Of a DNA stretch of 61,642 nt, positions 1 to 9,276 are shown one piece after another. The DNA lies in contig JACAAK010000031.1 in NCBI GenBank assembly GCA_025093985.1, forward strand, positions 1-61,642, read 5' to 3'. A program made the translations under genes and the position numbers. This DNA comes from Calvatia gigantea (Eukaryota; Basidiomycota; Agaricomycetes; Agaricales; Lycoperdaceae). Positions within the stretch are counted from its first letter, which is position 1. The number at the start of each line of letters is the position of its first letter. The notes under the pieces were generated by a model. The model did not search any database. It worked only from the letters and a program-made list of their open reading frames with translations, and was not told the origin of the DNA.

Positions 1-3
1 GGA

Positions 4-2100
4 ATGATAATCTACCTGATTATTAATCACACAACTTTCCTGCCTGGCCTATTAGAACCTAATAAGACTATTAGCGCTGTAGTAGGGTATAGAGATGTTT
101 TACCAGTTATTCCGCATAATGAGGGAGAACATTGGAAAGTAGTCTTGCATGGTGACGTTAAGAAACTTGACACGCAATTCGTGGATAAGAAGGAACCTAG
201 GGCACCAAGCGGATCAGTCTGCCCTGGCTTAGCTGAAGTAAACTCCCCACAAGGAGCGAAGGGTATCATTGGTATCATTAACGATGATAGCATCCTACTG
301 GCTAAGGCGATCCCCAACGAGGGGAATGCAATTGCGCAAGCACCTAAACAAGACACCCTGAGGGCAACCACCGCCCTAAATCGAGATAATGGAGGAACTC
401 GGGATGTCACCGCCTCTATCGACCCCAAAACCGACAAGCGGGCACGGAGCCAGCGTAGTATCGCACCCCAGAGCGAAAAGGCTGGCAGCGTCAAGAACTC
501 AAATCACAAAGGCGAAATTTTAGAGAATCAACTTTATAGAGTAGTTATAAGTGAATTGAACAAATACAAGGCCACGGATGGGAAATACAACGGAATTATC
601 AGAATCATAGATTCTAAGATGTTACAAACCTGTTACTCCCTAATCAAGAGTAATCCGGGTAATATGACACCTGGAACTCAGGATATCACACTTGACGGTA
701 TCAATATTGAATGGTTTGACAAAACCGCAGTAAATATAATGGCGGGTAGATTTAGATTCAGCCCTGCAAGACAAATCCTAATTCCTAAACCTAATAAACC
801 CGGGGAACTAAGACCTTTACTTATAGCGAGCCCCAGAGAAAAGATCGTCCAAAAGGCCTTACAGGTTCTAATGAACGCAATCTTCGACCCGCATTTTAGT
901 AAATCCTCATATGGATTCCGACCAGGGCGATCCTTAATAAACGCACTTAACAAAATCCATAAACGAGGAGGGCCTATGGCTTGGGCGATCAACGGAGACA
1001 TTACCAAATGCTTCGATAGAATACCCCATGACAAAATAAAGTCTGCAGTCAAAGAAAGAATATCCTGCGCTAGAACCTTAACATTAATTGAGCGAGGAAT
1101 AAAAGCAGGATATATTGACGAGAAAGGCCAACCAATTAAAACAAAAATTGGAACACCTCAAGGGAGCATATTATCACCTTTACTTTCTAATATTATTCTA
1201 GATAAATTGGACAAATATATTGAAAGTTTGGACAGTGAACTAAATGTAGGAAAGAAACGAAAACCCAATCCAGCCTACACTAGATTGGAGGGTCTTCGAG
1301 GATACTACAAAAGGAGACAACCTGCCTTAGCGAATAAATATCTAAAAATGATGAGATTATTACCTAAATTCGATAAGCATAACGAAGATTTCAGACGAGC
1401 TATCTATACCAGATATGCTGATGACTTCGTCATCCTTCTGGCCTCAACTAGAAAATATGCATTATCACTTAAGGAGAAAATCGCCATCTTCCTTAAAGAA
1501 GCTTGCGGTTTGGAGTTAAACGACCAAAAGACCACTATCACTAATACTAGAGATGGGGTAACGTTCCTAGGCGCCCAAATTAAGAAAAGAGATAACTCAC
1601 CGATATTTAACTCGTTCCAAGGAAAAGCAGGAAATAAAATAACGCGAAGATCAACTCTTCGAATGGCTGTTGATGCTCCCATCAAGCTGCTGATAGAAAA
1701 ATTGATAAAAAACGGATTCGCTAGGCGAAACCATTTAGCGTCTGTTCTTGCAAAGGGAAGACCCGACATGATTCACTTAACTCACTTTGATATAATCCGA
1801 TTTTACAACAGTAAAATAACGGGATTATTAACCGCATATCGATTCGCCGGAAACTTTGCATTAATGGCTAGAGTCGTATGGGTACTAAGACAATCTTGTG
1901 CCCTAACCCTAGCGAGAAAATTTAAATTGAAAACAATGAAAAAGGCCTTCGATAAATTTGGCTACGACTTGATCGACCCCGATACAGGAGTATTCTTAAA
2001 CACCCCCGAGACCTTCTCGGCGACTTACGATTACTCTTCTAGGCAAAGCCTACTCACGCAATATTTGAAAACCCAATCGAAGTGGCGGACCAAATCTTAA
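4..2100 (+). CDS. Group II intron reverse transcriptase/maturase, copy A (left-truncated)
   Basis: Intron-encoded protein that helps fold and splice its own intron RNA and copies it into DNA during retrohoming. The frame is open from the window edge for 698 codons. After a roughly 170-residue basic, low-complexity N-terminal part come the RT blocks: [23 protein letters not shown], a [14 protein letters not shown] block and the catalytic YADD near residue 470. The maturase (X) region follows up to about residue 660 (TLARKFKLK). In the intact context (12210) the frame is continuous with cox1 exon 1, so the protein is made as an exon fusion and then processed. The frame ends at 2100 without its HNH domain, which lies in another frame just downstream; a short GC-rich palindrome at 2039-2052 sits at the break. 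Confidence 0.9.
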   Translation: MIIYLIINHTTFLPGLLEPNKTISAVVGYRDVLPVIPHNEGEHWKVVLHGDVKKLDTQFVDKKEPRAPSGSVCPGLAEVNSPQGAKGIIGIINDDSILLAKAIPNEGNAIAQAPKQDTLRATTALNRDNGGTRDVTASIDPKTDKRARSQRSIAPQSEKAGSVKNSNHKGEILENQLYRVVISELNKYKATDGKYNGIIRIIDSKMLQTCYSLIKSNPGNMTPGTQDITLDGINIEWFDKTAVNIMAGRFRFSPARQILIPKPNKPGELRPLLIASPREKIVQKALQVLMNAIFDPHFSKSSYGFRPGRSLINALNKIHKRGGPMAWAINGDITKCFDRIPHDKIKSAVKERISCARTLTLIERGIKAGYIDEKGQPIKTKIGTPQGSILSPLLSNIILDKLDKYIESLDSELNVGKKRKPNPAYTRLEGLRGYYKRRQPALANKYLKMMRLLPKFDKHNEDFRRAIYTRYADDFVILLASTRKYALSLKEKIAIFLKEACGLELNDQKTTITNTRDGVTFLGAQIKKRDNSPIFNSFQGKAGNKITRRSTLRMAVDAPIKLLIEKLIKNGFARRNHLASVLAKGRPDMIHLTHFDIIRFYNSKITGLLTAYRFAGNFALMARVVWVLRQSCALTLARKFKLKTMKKAFDKFGYDLIDPDTGVFLNTPETFSATYDYSSRQSLLTQYLKTQSKWRTKS
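2039..2052. repeat. GC-rich hairpin CTAGGCAAAGCCTA inside the intron protein gene
   Basis: The 14-nt palindrome CTAGGC-AAA-GCCTA lies inside a 20-nt block (CTTCTAGGCAAAGCCTACTC, 2036-2055) found identically downstream of nad4 at 58853-58872. The hairpin core also recurs in nad4 (59037-59060) and at 47766-47789. A TAG within the element closes the HNH frame upstream, and the maturase and HNH frames separate around it. It also occurs at 5625, 8512, 11036 and 14505 in the other copies. Confidence 0.75.
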
Positions 2101-2375
2101 AAACTACCTGGGCGGGTAAACTAACAAAAAGTATACCATCAATATGTGCACTATGCGGAACAAGTGAAAAGGTCGAGATGCATCACCTAAGAAAAGCGGC
2201 TGATGTCCGAAATAAGATAAGAACTGGTAATCTCACATGGGCCCAATGGAAAGGAGCAGTTGCTAGAAAAAAAATACCCCTATGTAAATATCATCATGAT
2301 TTACTGCACCAAGGGATGCTAAACCATTCAGATATGCAGAAAATAGCAAGATATCAAGGTGAAAGAAAATCATAA
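2043..2375 (+). pseudogene. HNH endonuclease domain of the group II intron protein, out of frame
   Basis: This is the C-terminal DNA-cutting domain typical of group II intron proteins. It contains CALCG, then MHHLR, then LCKYHHDLLHQG, i.e. Cys and His ligands plus the HNH histidine pair. It is read one base out of frame relative to the maturase above. It is open only after the TAG at 2040-2042 and overlaps the maturase frame for about 58 bases. GTG at 2082 is a possible but unconvincing start, because homologous proteins are fusions. Either the gene is broken here, or the two parts are joined by frameshifting, or the sequence has an indel. The same break is present in copies B, C and D. Confidence 0.75.
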
Positions 2376-2462
2376 ATGGTTTAATACACATCTGACAAGA
2401 TATCCCACAATAGCGTACGCTACCCTCCACAACTTTACTATTTGTCCGTTTCTTGACGGGGA

Positions 2463-2527
2463 GAGCCGTATGATGGGAAACTATCACGTACGGTTCGGAG
2501 AGCAGTTCCGATGAGGGCTGACTCTAC
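2463..2527 (+). ncRNA. Group II intron domains V and VI, copy A
   Basis: Positions 2463-2496 form the 34-nt domain V hairpin: GAGCCGTATG pairs with CGTACGGTTC around a GGGAAACT loop region, and the AGC catalytic triad is present. Domain VI (2497-2527) follows, and the intron ends in AC before cox1 exon 2. This is the catalytic core required for splicing. It recurs at 6049, 8936 and 11460. Confidence 0.88.
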
Positions 2528-2541
2528 TTTTCTTCATGGTT
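2528..2541 (+). CDS. cox1: cox1 exon 2 (14 nt, I-F-F-M-V), copy A
   Basis: Exon 1 ends ...ATG A at 12402 and this stretch reads TT TTC TTC ATG GTT. Joined, they give M-I-F-F-M-V, the conserved cox1 segment before MPAL. It is bounded upstream by the group II intron 3' end and downstream by a group I intron whose GIY-YIG frame continues in phase. The last exon base is T, as usual for group I splice sites. Copies are at 6114, 9001 and 11525. Confidence 0.8.
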
Positions 2542-3345
2542 AAAGACCAACACAATATTAATTTAACATCAGTTATAAACATGCAAAGTAGTCTAGGTTC
2601 TTGCCAAAGGCAACAGCCTGCTAAAGATAGTTTAAGTAACGAACCTAATAAGGAACCGCACAAATACACTAAGATTTTCATTCCTAATGCATTTCATAAC
2701 CGAACTGAAATAGCTGCAGTAGCTAAGAAGGCTACAGGAGTTTATATTTTTAAAACCTCTACAGGTTCTTGCTATATAGGAAGCAGTATATCTTTGTATA
2801 ATCGTGTTTGTTCTTATTTTATGCCATCTATTTTGGCTAAAAGTGATCGACGAGTTTTAAGATATTTTCATAAATATGGATTTAAGGATGTTAATTTAAC
2901 TTTATGTATAATGGAGGATGGAGCAACATCACAAATGGCATTAGAATTAGAACAATATTTTATAAATACACTAGCTCCAGATTTAAATGTAGATTTAGTA
3001 GCGTCAAGTACAGGATACCATGAACCTATGTCCATGGAATGGAGACAATACTTAAGAGAATTAAGAGGTACTCCAGTATTTGTGTATGACATTGGGACCT
3101 CTAATTTAATTCATATGTTCGACTCTAAAACATATTTATATAAAATGCTTAATATGGATCATAGAACATTAGATAAATATTTGGCAAGTGGTAAACCTTT
3201 TTTAAATCGATTCGTTTTTTCATTAACAGCTATAACTAATTTTAGTGTAGATGCTTTACTTACTATTGATGATTTGCAATTATTATTTTCAACAGAAAGA
3301 GCCAATAAGGATTCTTCAATTAATGAAAGAAGTCATTCTGAGTAA
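2536..3345 (+). CDS. GIY-YIG homing endonuclease in cox1 intron 2
   Basis: The 269-codon frame is continuous with the tiny cox1 exon (M-V-K-D...), the usual arrangement for intron-encoded endonucleases released from an exon fusion. The catalytic domain starts at about residue 70 with GVYIFKTSTG...CYIGSS, followed by an Arg-containing helix (LYNRVCSYF) and ELEQYFINTLAPDLNVD with the conserved Glu and Asn. The C-terminal part (FVYDIGTSNLIHMFDS...) looks like a NUMOD1-type DNA-binding repeat. This is the only copy in the window that keeps the whole frame; the copies at 6122, 9009 and 11533 are cut at different points. Confidence 0.88.
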   Translation: MVKDQHNINLTSVINMQSSLGSCQRQQPAKDSLSNEPNKEPHKYTKIFIPNAFHNRTEIAAVAKKATGVYIFKTSTGSCYIGSSISLYNRVCSYFMPSILAKSDRRVLRYFHKYGFKDVNLTLCIMEDGATSQMALELEQYFINTLAPDLNVDLVASSTGYHEPMSMEWRQYLRELRGTPVFVYDIGTSNLIHMFDSKTYLYKMLNMDHRTLDKYLASGKPFLNRFVFSLTAITNFSVDALLTIDDLQLLFSTERANKDSSINERSHSE

Positions 3346-3348
3346 ACC

Positions 3349-3753
3349 TTGGTAGTAGGCTTTACTGAAGCAGAAGGAAGTTTTTATTTGGTTAAAAAAA
3401 CTGATAATAGATTAGTACATGGTTTTGAGATTACACAAAAACTAGATAAAATAGTATTGACTGCTATAAAATATATATTAGGTATTAATACTAAAGTAAA
3501 AATAACAAAATCTGGAACTTTTGCTGTAGTTACAACTAATTCAAGAGCAATAGAAAATATAATAAAATATTTCAAAAATACTATGAAAGGTATGAAATCT
3601 GTAGAATACAGAATCTGGTCTAGAAGTTATATAAAACATAAAGGAGATTATGAAAAATTAGACAAAATAAGATCTCAAGTACGAATTATGAGATTAAAAA
3701 CTAATACATTATTAGACATGAATACTAGCCTGCCGAGGCAGCAAAAACTTTAA
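3349..3753 (+). pseudogene. C-terminal half of a LAGLIDADG endonuclease
   Basis: The frame opens directly after the GIY-YIG stop. It has one LAGLIDADG helix (VVGFTEAEGSFYL) and a typical tail (EYRIWSRSYIKHKGDYEKL, then LRSQVRIMR-like residues). The N-terminal half with the first motif is missing. The sequence leads into a group I intron 3' end and a much later cox1 exon, so it belongs to a different cox1 intron from the GIY-YIG gene. The join at about 3345-3350 therefore skips several cox1 exons. A degraded copy lies near 19560-19900. Confidence 0.75.
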
Positions 3754-3883
3754 AATAAGATGAAGGAATAGTCCGAACTCTAGTGAAAATTAGAGAGTGT
3801 AATGATAGTATTAATTTATATTTAATATGAGATTACCAACATAAACTAAGTTTTAGTGATCAGCTGCTGCTTTAACTGCAAAA
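3754..3883 (+). ncRNA. 3' end of a cox1 group I intron
   Basis: After the LAGLIDADG frame comes GATGAAGGAATAGTCC, a typical 3' P7 strand of a mitochondrial group I intron, then a small hairpin (CTCTAGTGAAAATTAGAG). The exon border is not clear because the 3860-3900 stretch looks slightly corrupted. Confidence 0.6.
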
Positions 3884-4176
3884 GCTGGTCTAACTCTTTG
3901 TTATCCTCCTTTAGCTGGAATTCAATCACACTCCGGTGGATCTGTAGATTTAGCTATCTTTAGTTTACACTTAGCAGGGATATCTTCTCTATTAGGTGCT
4001 ATAAACTTCATTAGTACAACATTAAATATGAGAACAAACGGAATGTCATTACATAAATTACCTTTATTCGTATGGGCTATATTTGTAACAGCTATATTAT
4101 TGTTATTATCATTACCTGTATTAGCAGGTGCAATAACTATGCTACTTACAGATAGAAATTTTAAACAGCTTCTACG
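3884..4176 (+). CDS. cox1: cox1 internal exon (PPLAGIQSH ... LLTDRNF), copy 1
   Basis: Cytochrome c oxidase subunit 1 transmembrane segments around the heme/copper site. The frame reads [20 protein letters not shown], then [22 protein letters not shown] and [17 protein letters not shown]. The 5' edge, expected to read GWTLYPP, is corrupted, and after DRNF the reading frame is lost compared with the clean copy at 16670-16949. Confidence 0.85.
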
Positions 4177-4349
4177 ACCCCGCGGAGGAAGAGAACGAAT
4201 CTTATATCAACACTTTTATGTTAACAAATTATTGTTCCATTCTTCAAATTCTTAACCGGAAAAAACAATGGAATCTTTATATTCAAATCAAGTAAAACAT
4301 ATGCTTCCGCTTACCAGATGCGAGACCTTTAGTTGCTCGAAGAAAATTG
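4177..4349 (+). other. Degraded continuation of cox1 exon and intron
   Basis: It aligns by eye to 16893-17070 ([20 protein letters not shown] and the start of the next intron frame) but with many small deletions and changes. At 4350 it jumps into the middle of the group II intron (equivalent to position 762 of copy A). Confidence 0.7.
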
Positions 4350-4456
4350 CCCTGCAAGACAAATCCTAATTCTAAACCTAATAAACCGGGGAACTAAGAC
4401 CTTTACTTATAGCGAGCCCCAGAGAAAAGATCGTCCAAAAGGCCTTACAGGTTCTA

Positions 4457-5686
4457 ATGAACGCAATCTTCGACCCGCATTTTAGTAAATCCTCATATGG
4501 ATTCCGACCAGGGCGATCCTTAATAAACGCACTTAACAAAATCCATAAACGAGGAGGGCCTATGGCTTGGGCGATCAACGGAGACATTACCAAATGCTTC
4601 GATAGAATACCCCATGACAAAATAAAGTCTGCAGTCAAAGAAAGAATATCCTGCGCTAGAACCTTAACATTAATTGAGCGAGGAATAAAAGCAGGATATA
4701 TTGACGAGAAAGGCCAACCAATTAAAACAAAAATTGGAACACCTCAAGGGAGCATATTATCACCTTTACTTTCTAATATTATTCTAGATAAATTGGACAA
4801 ATATATTGAAAGTTTGGACAGTGAACTAAATGTAGGAAAGAAACGAAAACCCAATCCAGCCTACACTAGATTGGAGGGTCTTCGAGGATACTACAAAAGG
4901 AGACAACCTGCCTTAGCGAATAAATATCTAAAAATGATGAGATTATTACCTAAATTCGATAAGCATAACGAAGATTTCAGACGAGCTATCTATACCAGAT
5001 ATGCTGATGACTTCGTCATCCTTCTGGCCTCAACTAGAAAATATGCATTATCACTTAAGGAGAAAATCGCCATCTTCCTTAAAGAAGCTTGCGGTTTGGA
5101 GTTAAACGACCAAAAGACCACTATCACTAATACTAGAGATGGGGTAACGTTCCTAGGCGCCCAAATTAAGAAAAGAGATAACTCACCGATATTTAACTCG
5201 TTCCAAGGAAAAGCAGGAAATAAAATAACGCGAAGATCAACTCTTCGAATGGCTGTTGATGCTCCCATCAAGCTGCTGATAGAAAAATTGATAAAAAACG
5301 GATTCGCTAGGCGAAACCATTTAGCGTCTGTTCTTGCAAAGGGAAGACCCGACATGATTCACTTAACTCACTTTGATATAATCCGATTTTACAACAGTAA
5401 AATAACGGGATTATTAACCGCATATCGATTCGCCGGAAACTTTGCATTAATGGCTAGAGTCGTATGGGTACTAAGACAATCTTGTGCCCTAACCCTAGCG
5501 AGAAAATTTAAATTGAAAACAATGAAAAAGGCCTTCGATAAATTTGGCTACGACTTGATCGACCCCGATACAGGAGTATTCTTAAACACCCCCGAGACCT
5601 TCTCGGCGACTTACGATTACTCTTCTAGGCAAAGCCTACTCACGCAATATTTGAAAACCCAATCGAAGTGGCGGACCAAATCTTAA
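4457..5686 (+). CDS. Group II intron RT/maturase, copy B (N-terminally truncated)
   Basis: Residues 290-698 of the copy A protein, starting at an internal methionine just before the RT block SYGFRPGRS. The YADD motif and maturase region are present; the N-terminal third is absent because the copy is truncated. It has the same terminal break before the HNH domain. Confidence 0.85.
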   Translation: MNAIFDPHFSKSSYGFRPGRSLINALNKIHKRGGPMAWAINGDITKCFDRIPHDKIKSAVKERISCARTLTLIERGIKAGYIDEKGQPIKTKIGTPQGSILSPLLSNIILDKLDKYIESLDSELNVGKKRKPNPAYTRLEGLRGYYKRRQPALANKYLKMMRLLPKFDKHNEDFRRAIYTRYADDFVILLASTRKYALSLKEKIAIFLKEACGLELNDQKTTITNTRDGVTFLGAQIKKRDNSPIFNSFQGKAGNKITRRSTLRMAVDAPIKLLIEKLIKNGFARRNHLASVLAKGRPDMIHLTHFDIIRFYNSKITGLLTAYRFAGNFALMARVVWVLRQSCALTLARKFKLKTMKKAFDKFGYDLIDPDTGVFLNTPETFSATYDYSSRQSLLTQYLKTQSKWRTKS

Positions 5687-5961
5687 AAACTACCTGGGCG
5701 GGTAAACTAACAAAAAGTATACCATCAATATGTGCACTATGCGGAACAAGTGAAAAGGTCGAGATGCATCACCTAAGAAAAGCGGCTGATGTCCGAAATA
5801 AGATAAGAACTGGTAATCTCACATGGGCCCAATGGAAAGGAGCAGTTGCTAGAAAAAAAATACCCCTATGTAAATATCATCATGATTTACTGCACCAAGG
5901 GATGCTAAACCATTCAGATATGCAGAAAATAGCAAGATATCAAGGTGAAAGAAAATCATAA
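5629..5961 (+). pseudogene. HNH domain of group II intron protein, copy B
   Basis: Identical to the HNH frame of copy A, again one base out of frame with the maturase. Confidence 0.72.
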
Positions 5962-6121
5962 ATGGTTTAATACACATCTGACAAGATATCCCACAATAGC
6001 GTACGCTACCCTCCACAACTTTACTATTTGTCCGTTTCTTGACGGGGAGAGCCGTATGATGGGAAACTATCACGTACGGTTCGGAGAGCAGTTCCGATGA
6101 GGGCTGACTCTACTTTTCTTC

Positions 6122-6520
6122 ATGGTTAAAGACCAACACAATATTAATTTAACATCAGTTATAAACATGCAAAGTAGTCTAGGTTCTTGCCAAAGGCAAC
6201 AGCCTGCTAAAGATAGTTTAAGTAACGAACCTAATAAGGAACCGCACAAATACACTAAGATTTTCATTCCTAATGCATTTCATAACCGAACTGAAATAGC
6301 TGCAGTAGCTAAGAAGGCTACAGGAGTTTATATTTTTAAAACCTCTACAGGTTCTTGCTATATAGGAAGCAGTATATCTTTGTATAATCGTGTTTGTTCT
6401 TATTTTATGCCATCTATTTTGGCTAAAAGTGATCGACGAGTTTTAAGATATTTTCATAAATATGGATTTAAGGATGTTAATTTAACTTTATGTATAATGG
6501 AGGATGGAGCAACATCACAA
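6122..6520 (+). pseudogene. GIY-YIG endonuclease, copy B, truncated
   Basis: Identical to copy A for 133 codons, including the GVY...CYIG motif. At about 6521 the sequence jumps back into the group II intron (equivalent to copy A position 48), removing the C-terminal half. The 14-nt cox1 exon 2 precedes it at 6114-6127. Confidence 0.85.
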
Positions 6521-8573
6521 ACTATTAGAACCTAATAAGACTATTAGCGCTGTAGTAGGGTATAGAGATGTTTTACCAGTTATTCCGCATAATGAGGGAG
6601 AACATTGGAAAGTAGTCTTGCATGGTGACGTTAAGAAACTTGACACGCAATTCGTGGATAAGAAGGAACCTAGGGCACCAAGCGGATCAGTCTGCCCTGG
6701 CTTAGCTGAAGTAAACTCCCCACAAGGAGCGAAGGGTATCATTGGTATCATTAACGATGATAGCATCCTACTGGCTAAGGCGATCCCCAACGAGGGGAAT
6801 GCAATTGCGCAAGCACCTAAACAAGACACCCTGAGGGCAACCACCGCCCTAAATCGAGATAATGGAGGAACTCGGGATGTCACCGCCTCTATCGACCCCA
6901 AAACCGACAAGCGGGCACGGAGCCAGCGTAGTATCGCACCCCAGAGCGAAAAGGCTGGCAGCGTCAAGAACTCAAATCACAAAGGCGAAATTTTAGAGAA
7001 TCAACTTTATAGAGTAGTTATAAGTGAATTGAACAAATACAAGGCCACGGATGGGAAATACAACGGAATTATCAGAATCATAGATTCTAAGATGTTACAA
7101 ACCTGTTACTCCCTAATCAAGAGTAATCCGGGTAATATGACACCTGGAACTCAGGATATCACACTTGACGGTATCAATATTGAATGGTTTGACAAAACCG
7201 CAGTAAATATAATGGCGGGTAGATTTAGATTCAGCCCTGCAAGACAAATCCTAATTCCTAAACCTAATAAACCCGGGGAACTAAGACCTTTACTTATAGC
7301 GAGCCCCAGAGAAAAGATCGTCCAAAAGGCCTTACAGGTTCTAATGAACGCAATCTTCGACCCGCATTTTAGTAAATCCTCATATGGATTCCGACCAGGG
7401 CGATCCTTAATAAACGCACTTAACAAAATCCATAAACGAGGAGGGCCTATGGCTTGGGCGATCAACGGAGACATTACCAAATGCTTCGATAGAATACCCC
7501 ATGACAAAATAAAGTCTGCAGTCAAAGAAAGAATATCCTGCGCTAGAACCTTAACATTAATTGAGCGAGGAATAAAAGCAGGATATATTGACGAGAAAGG
7601 CCAACCAATTAAAACAAAAATTGGAACACCTCAAGGGAGCATATTATCACCTTTACTTTCTAATATTATTCTAGATAAATTGGACAAATATATTGAAAGT
7701 TTGGACAGTGAACTAAATGTAGGAAAGAAACGAAAACCCAATCCAGCCTACACTAGATTGGAGGGTCTTCGAGGATACTACAAAAGGAGACAACCTGCCT
7801 TAGCGAATAAATATCTAAAAATGATGAGATTATTACCTAAATTCGATAAGCATAACGAAGATTTCAGACGAGCTATCTATACCAGATATGCTGATGACTT
7901 CGTCATCCTTCTGGCCTCAACTAGAAAATATGCATTATCACTTAAGGAGAAAATCGCCATCTTCCTTAAAGAAGCTTGCGGTTTGGAGTTAAACGACCAA
8001 AAGACCACTATCACTAATACTAGAGATGGGGTAACGTTCCTAGGCGCCCAAATTAAGAAAAGAGATAACTCACCGATATTTAACTCGTTCCAAGGAAAAG
8101 CAGGAAATAAAATAACGCGAAGATCAACTCTTCGAATGGCTGTTGATGCTCCCATCAAGCTGCTGATAGAAAAATTGATAAAAAACGGATTCGCTAGGCG
8201 AAACCATTTAGCGTCTGTTCTTGCAAAGGGAAGACCCGACATGATTCACTTAACTCACTTTGATATAATCCGATTTTACAACAGTAAAATAACGGGATTA
8301 TTAACCGCATATCGATTCGCCGGAAACTTTGCATTAATGGCTAGAGTCGTATGGGTACTAAGACAATCTTGTGCCCTAACCCTAGCGAGAAAATTTAAAT
8401 TGAAAACAATGAAAAAGGCCTTCGATAAATTTGGCTACGACTTGATCGACCCCGATACAGGAGTATTCTTAAACACCCCCGAGACCTTCTCGGCGACTTA
8501 CGATTACTCTTCTAGGCAAAGCCTACTCACGCAATATTTGAAAACCCAATCGAAGTGGCGGACCAAATCTTAA
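6521..8573 (+). CDS. Group II intron RT/maturase, copy C
   Basis: Same protein as copy A from residue 16 on. An ATG at 6504 opens the frame, but it lies in GIY-YIG sequence read out of frame, so the start is an accident of the junction. RT blocks, YADD and maturase region are all present. The frame ends before the HNH domain. Confidence 0.85.
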
Positions 8574-8848
8574 AAACTACCTGGGCGGGTAAACTAACAA
8601 AAAGTATACCATCAATATGTGCACTATGCGGAACAAGTGAAAAGGTCGAGATGCATCACCTAAGAAAAGCGGCTGATGTCCGAAATAAGATAAGAACTGG
8701 TAATCTCACATGGGCCCAATGGAAAGGAGCAGTTGCTAGAAAAAAAATACCCCTATGTAAATATCATCATGATTTACTGCACCAAGGGATGCTAAACCAT
8801 TCAGATATGCAGAAAATAGCAAGATATCAAGGTGAAAGAAAATCATAA
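8516..8848 (+). pseudogene. HNH domain of group II intron protein, copy C
   Basis: Identical to copy A, one base out of frame with the maturase. Confidence 0.72.
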
Positions 8849-9008
8849 ATGGTTTAATACACATCTGACAAGATATCCCACAATAGCGTACGCTACCCTC
8901 CACAACTTTACTATTTGTCCGTTTCTTGACGGGGAGAGCCGTATGATGGGAAACTATCACGTACGGTTCGGAGAGCAGTTCCGATGAGGGCTGACTCTAC
9001 TTTTCTTC

Positions 9009-9275
9009 ATGGTTAAAGACCAACACAATATTAATTTAACATCAGTTATAAACATGCAAAGTAGTCTAGGTTCTTGCCAAAGGCAACAGCCTGCTAAAGA
9101 TAGTTTAAGTAACGAACCTAATAAGGAACCGCACAAATACACTAAGATTTTCATTCCTAATGCATTTCATAACCGAACTGAAATAGCTGCAGTAGCTAAG
9201 AAGGCTACAGGAGTTTATATTTTTAAAACCTCTACAGGTTCTTGCTATATAGGAAGCAGTATATCTTTGTATCAT
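9009..9275 (+). pseudogene. GIY-YIG endonuclease, copy C, truncated
   Basis: Only the first 88 codons remain, up to CYIGSSISLY. At 9272-9276 the sequence jumps into the group II intron through a shared GTAT. cox1 exon 2 lies at 9001-9014. Confidence 0.85.
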
Positions 9276-9276
9276 T

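Larger units (their letters stand above)
1..2527 (+). mobile_element. cox1 group II intron, copy A (5' end outside the window)
   Basis: Self-splicing retroelement copy. It starts 65 bases inside the intron compared with the complete 5' end at 12403. It carries a reverse transcriptase/maturase frame, an HNH-type frame and a clear domain V, and ends ...GACTCTAC directly before the cox1 exon encoding I-F-F-M-V. The insertion site (cox1 codon 65, after HAFIM) and the protein match the yeast cox1 aI1 / Podospora cox1 intron 1 family. Essentially the same sequence recurs at 4350, 6521, 9272 and 12403. Confidence 0.9.
4350..6113 (+). mobile_element. cox1 group II intron, copy B (5' truncated)
   Basis: It begins within the RT coding region, equivalent to copy A position 762. 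Apart from two missing bases near its left edge it looks identical to copy A. Domain V is at 6049-6082. Confidence 0.88.
6521..9000 (+). mobile_element. cox1 group II intron, copy C (nearly complete)
   Basis: Starts at the equivalent of copy A position 48 and runs to the intron 3' end. Domain V is at 8936-8969. Sequence looks identical to copy A. Confidence 0.88.

Noticed and set aside
27..494. Minus-strand open frames opposite the intron protein (also 678-1052, 1404-1769 and equivalents)
   Set aside because: They mirror the RT/maturase coding sequence and show no family resemblance; shadows of the real gene.
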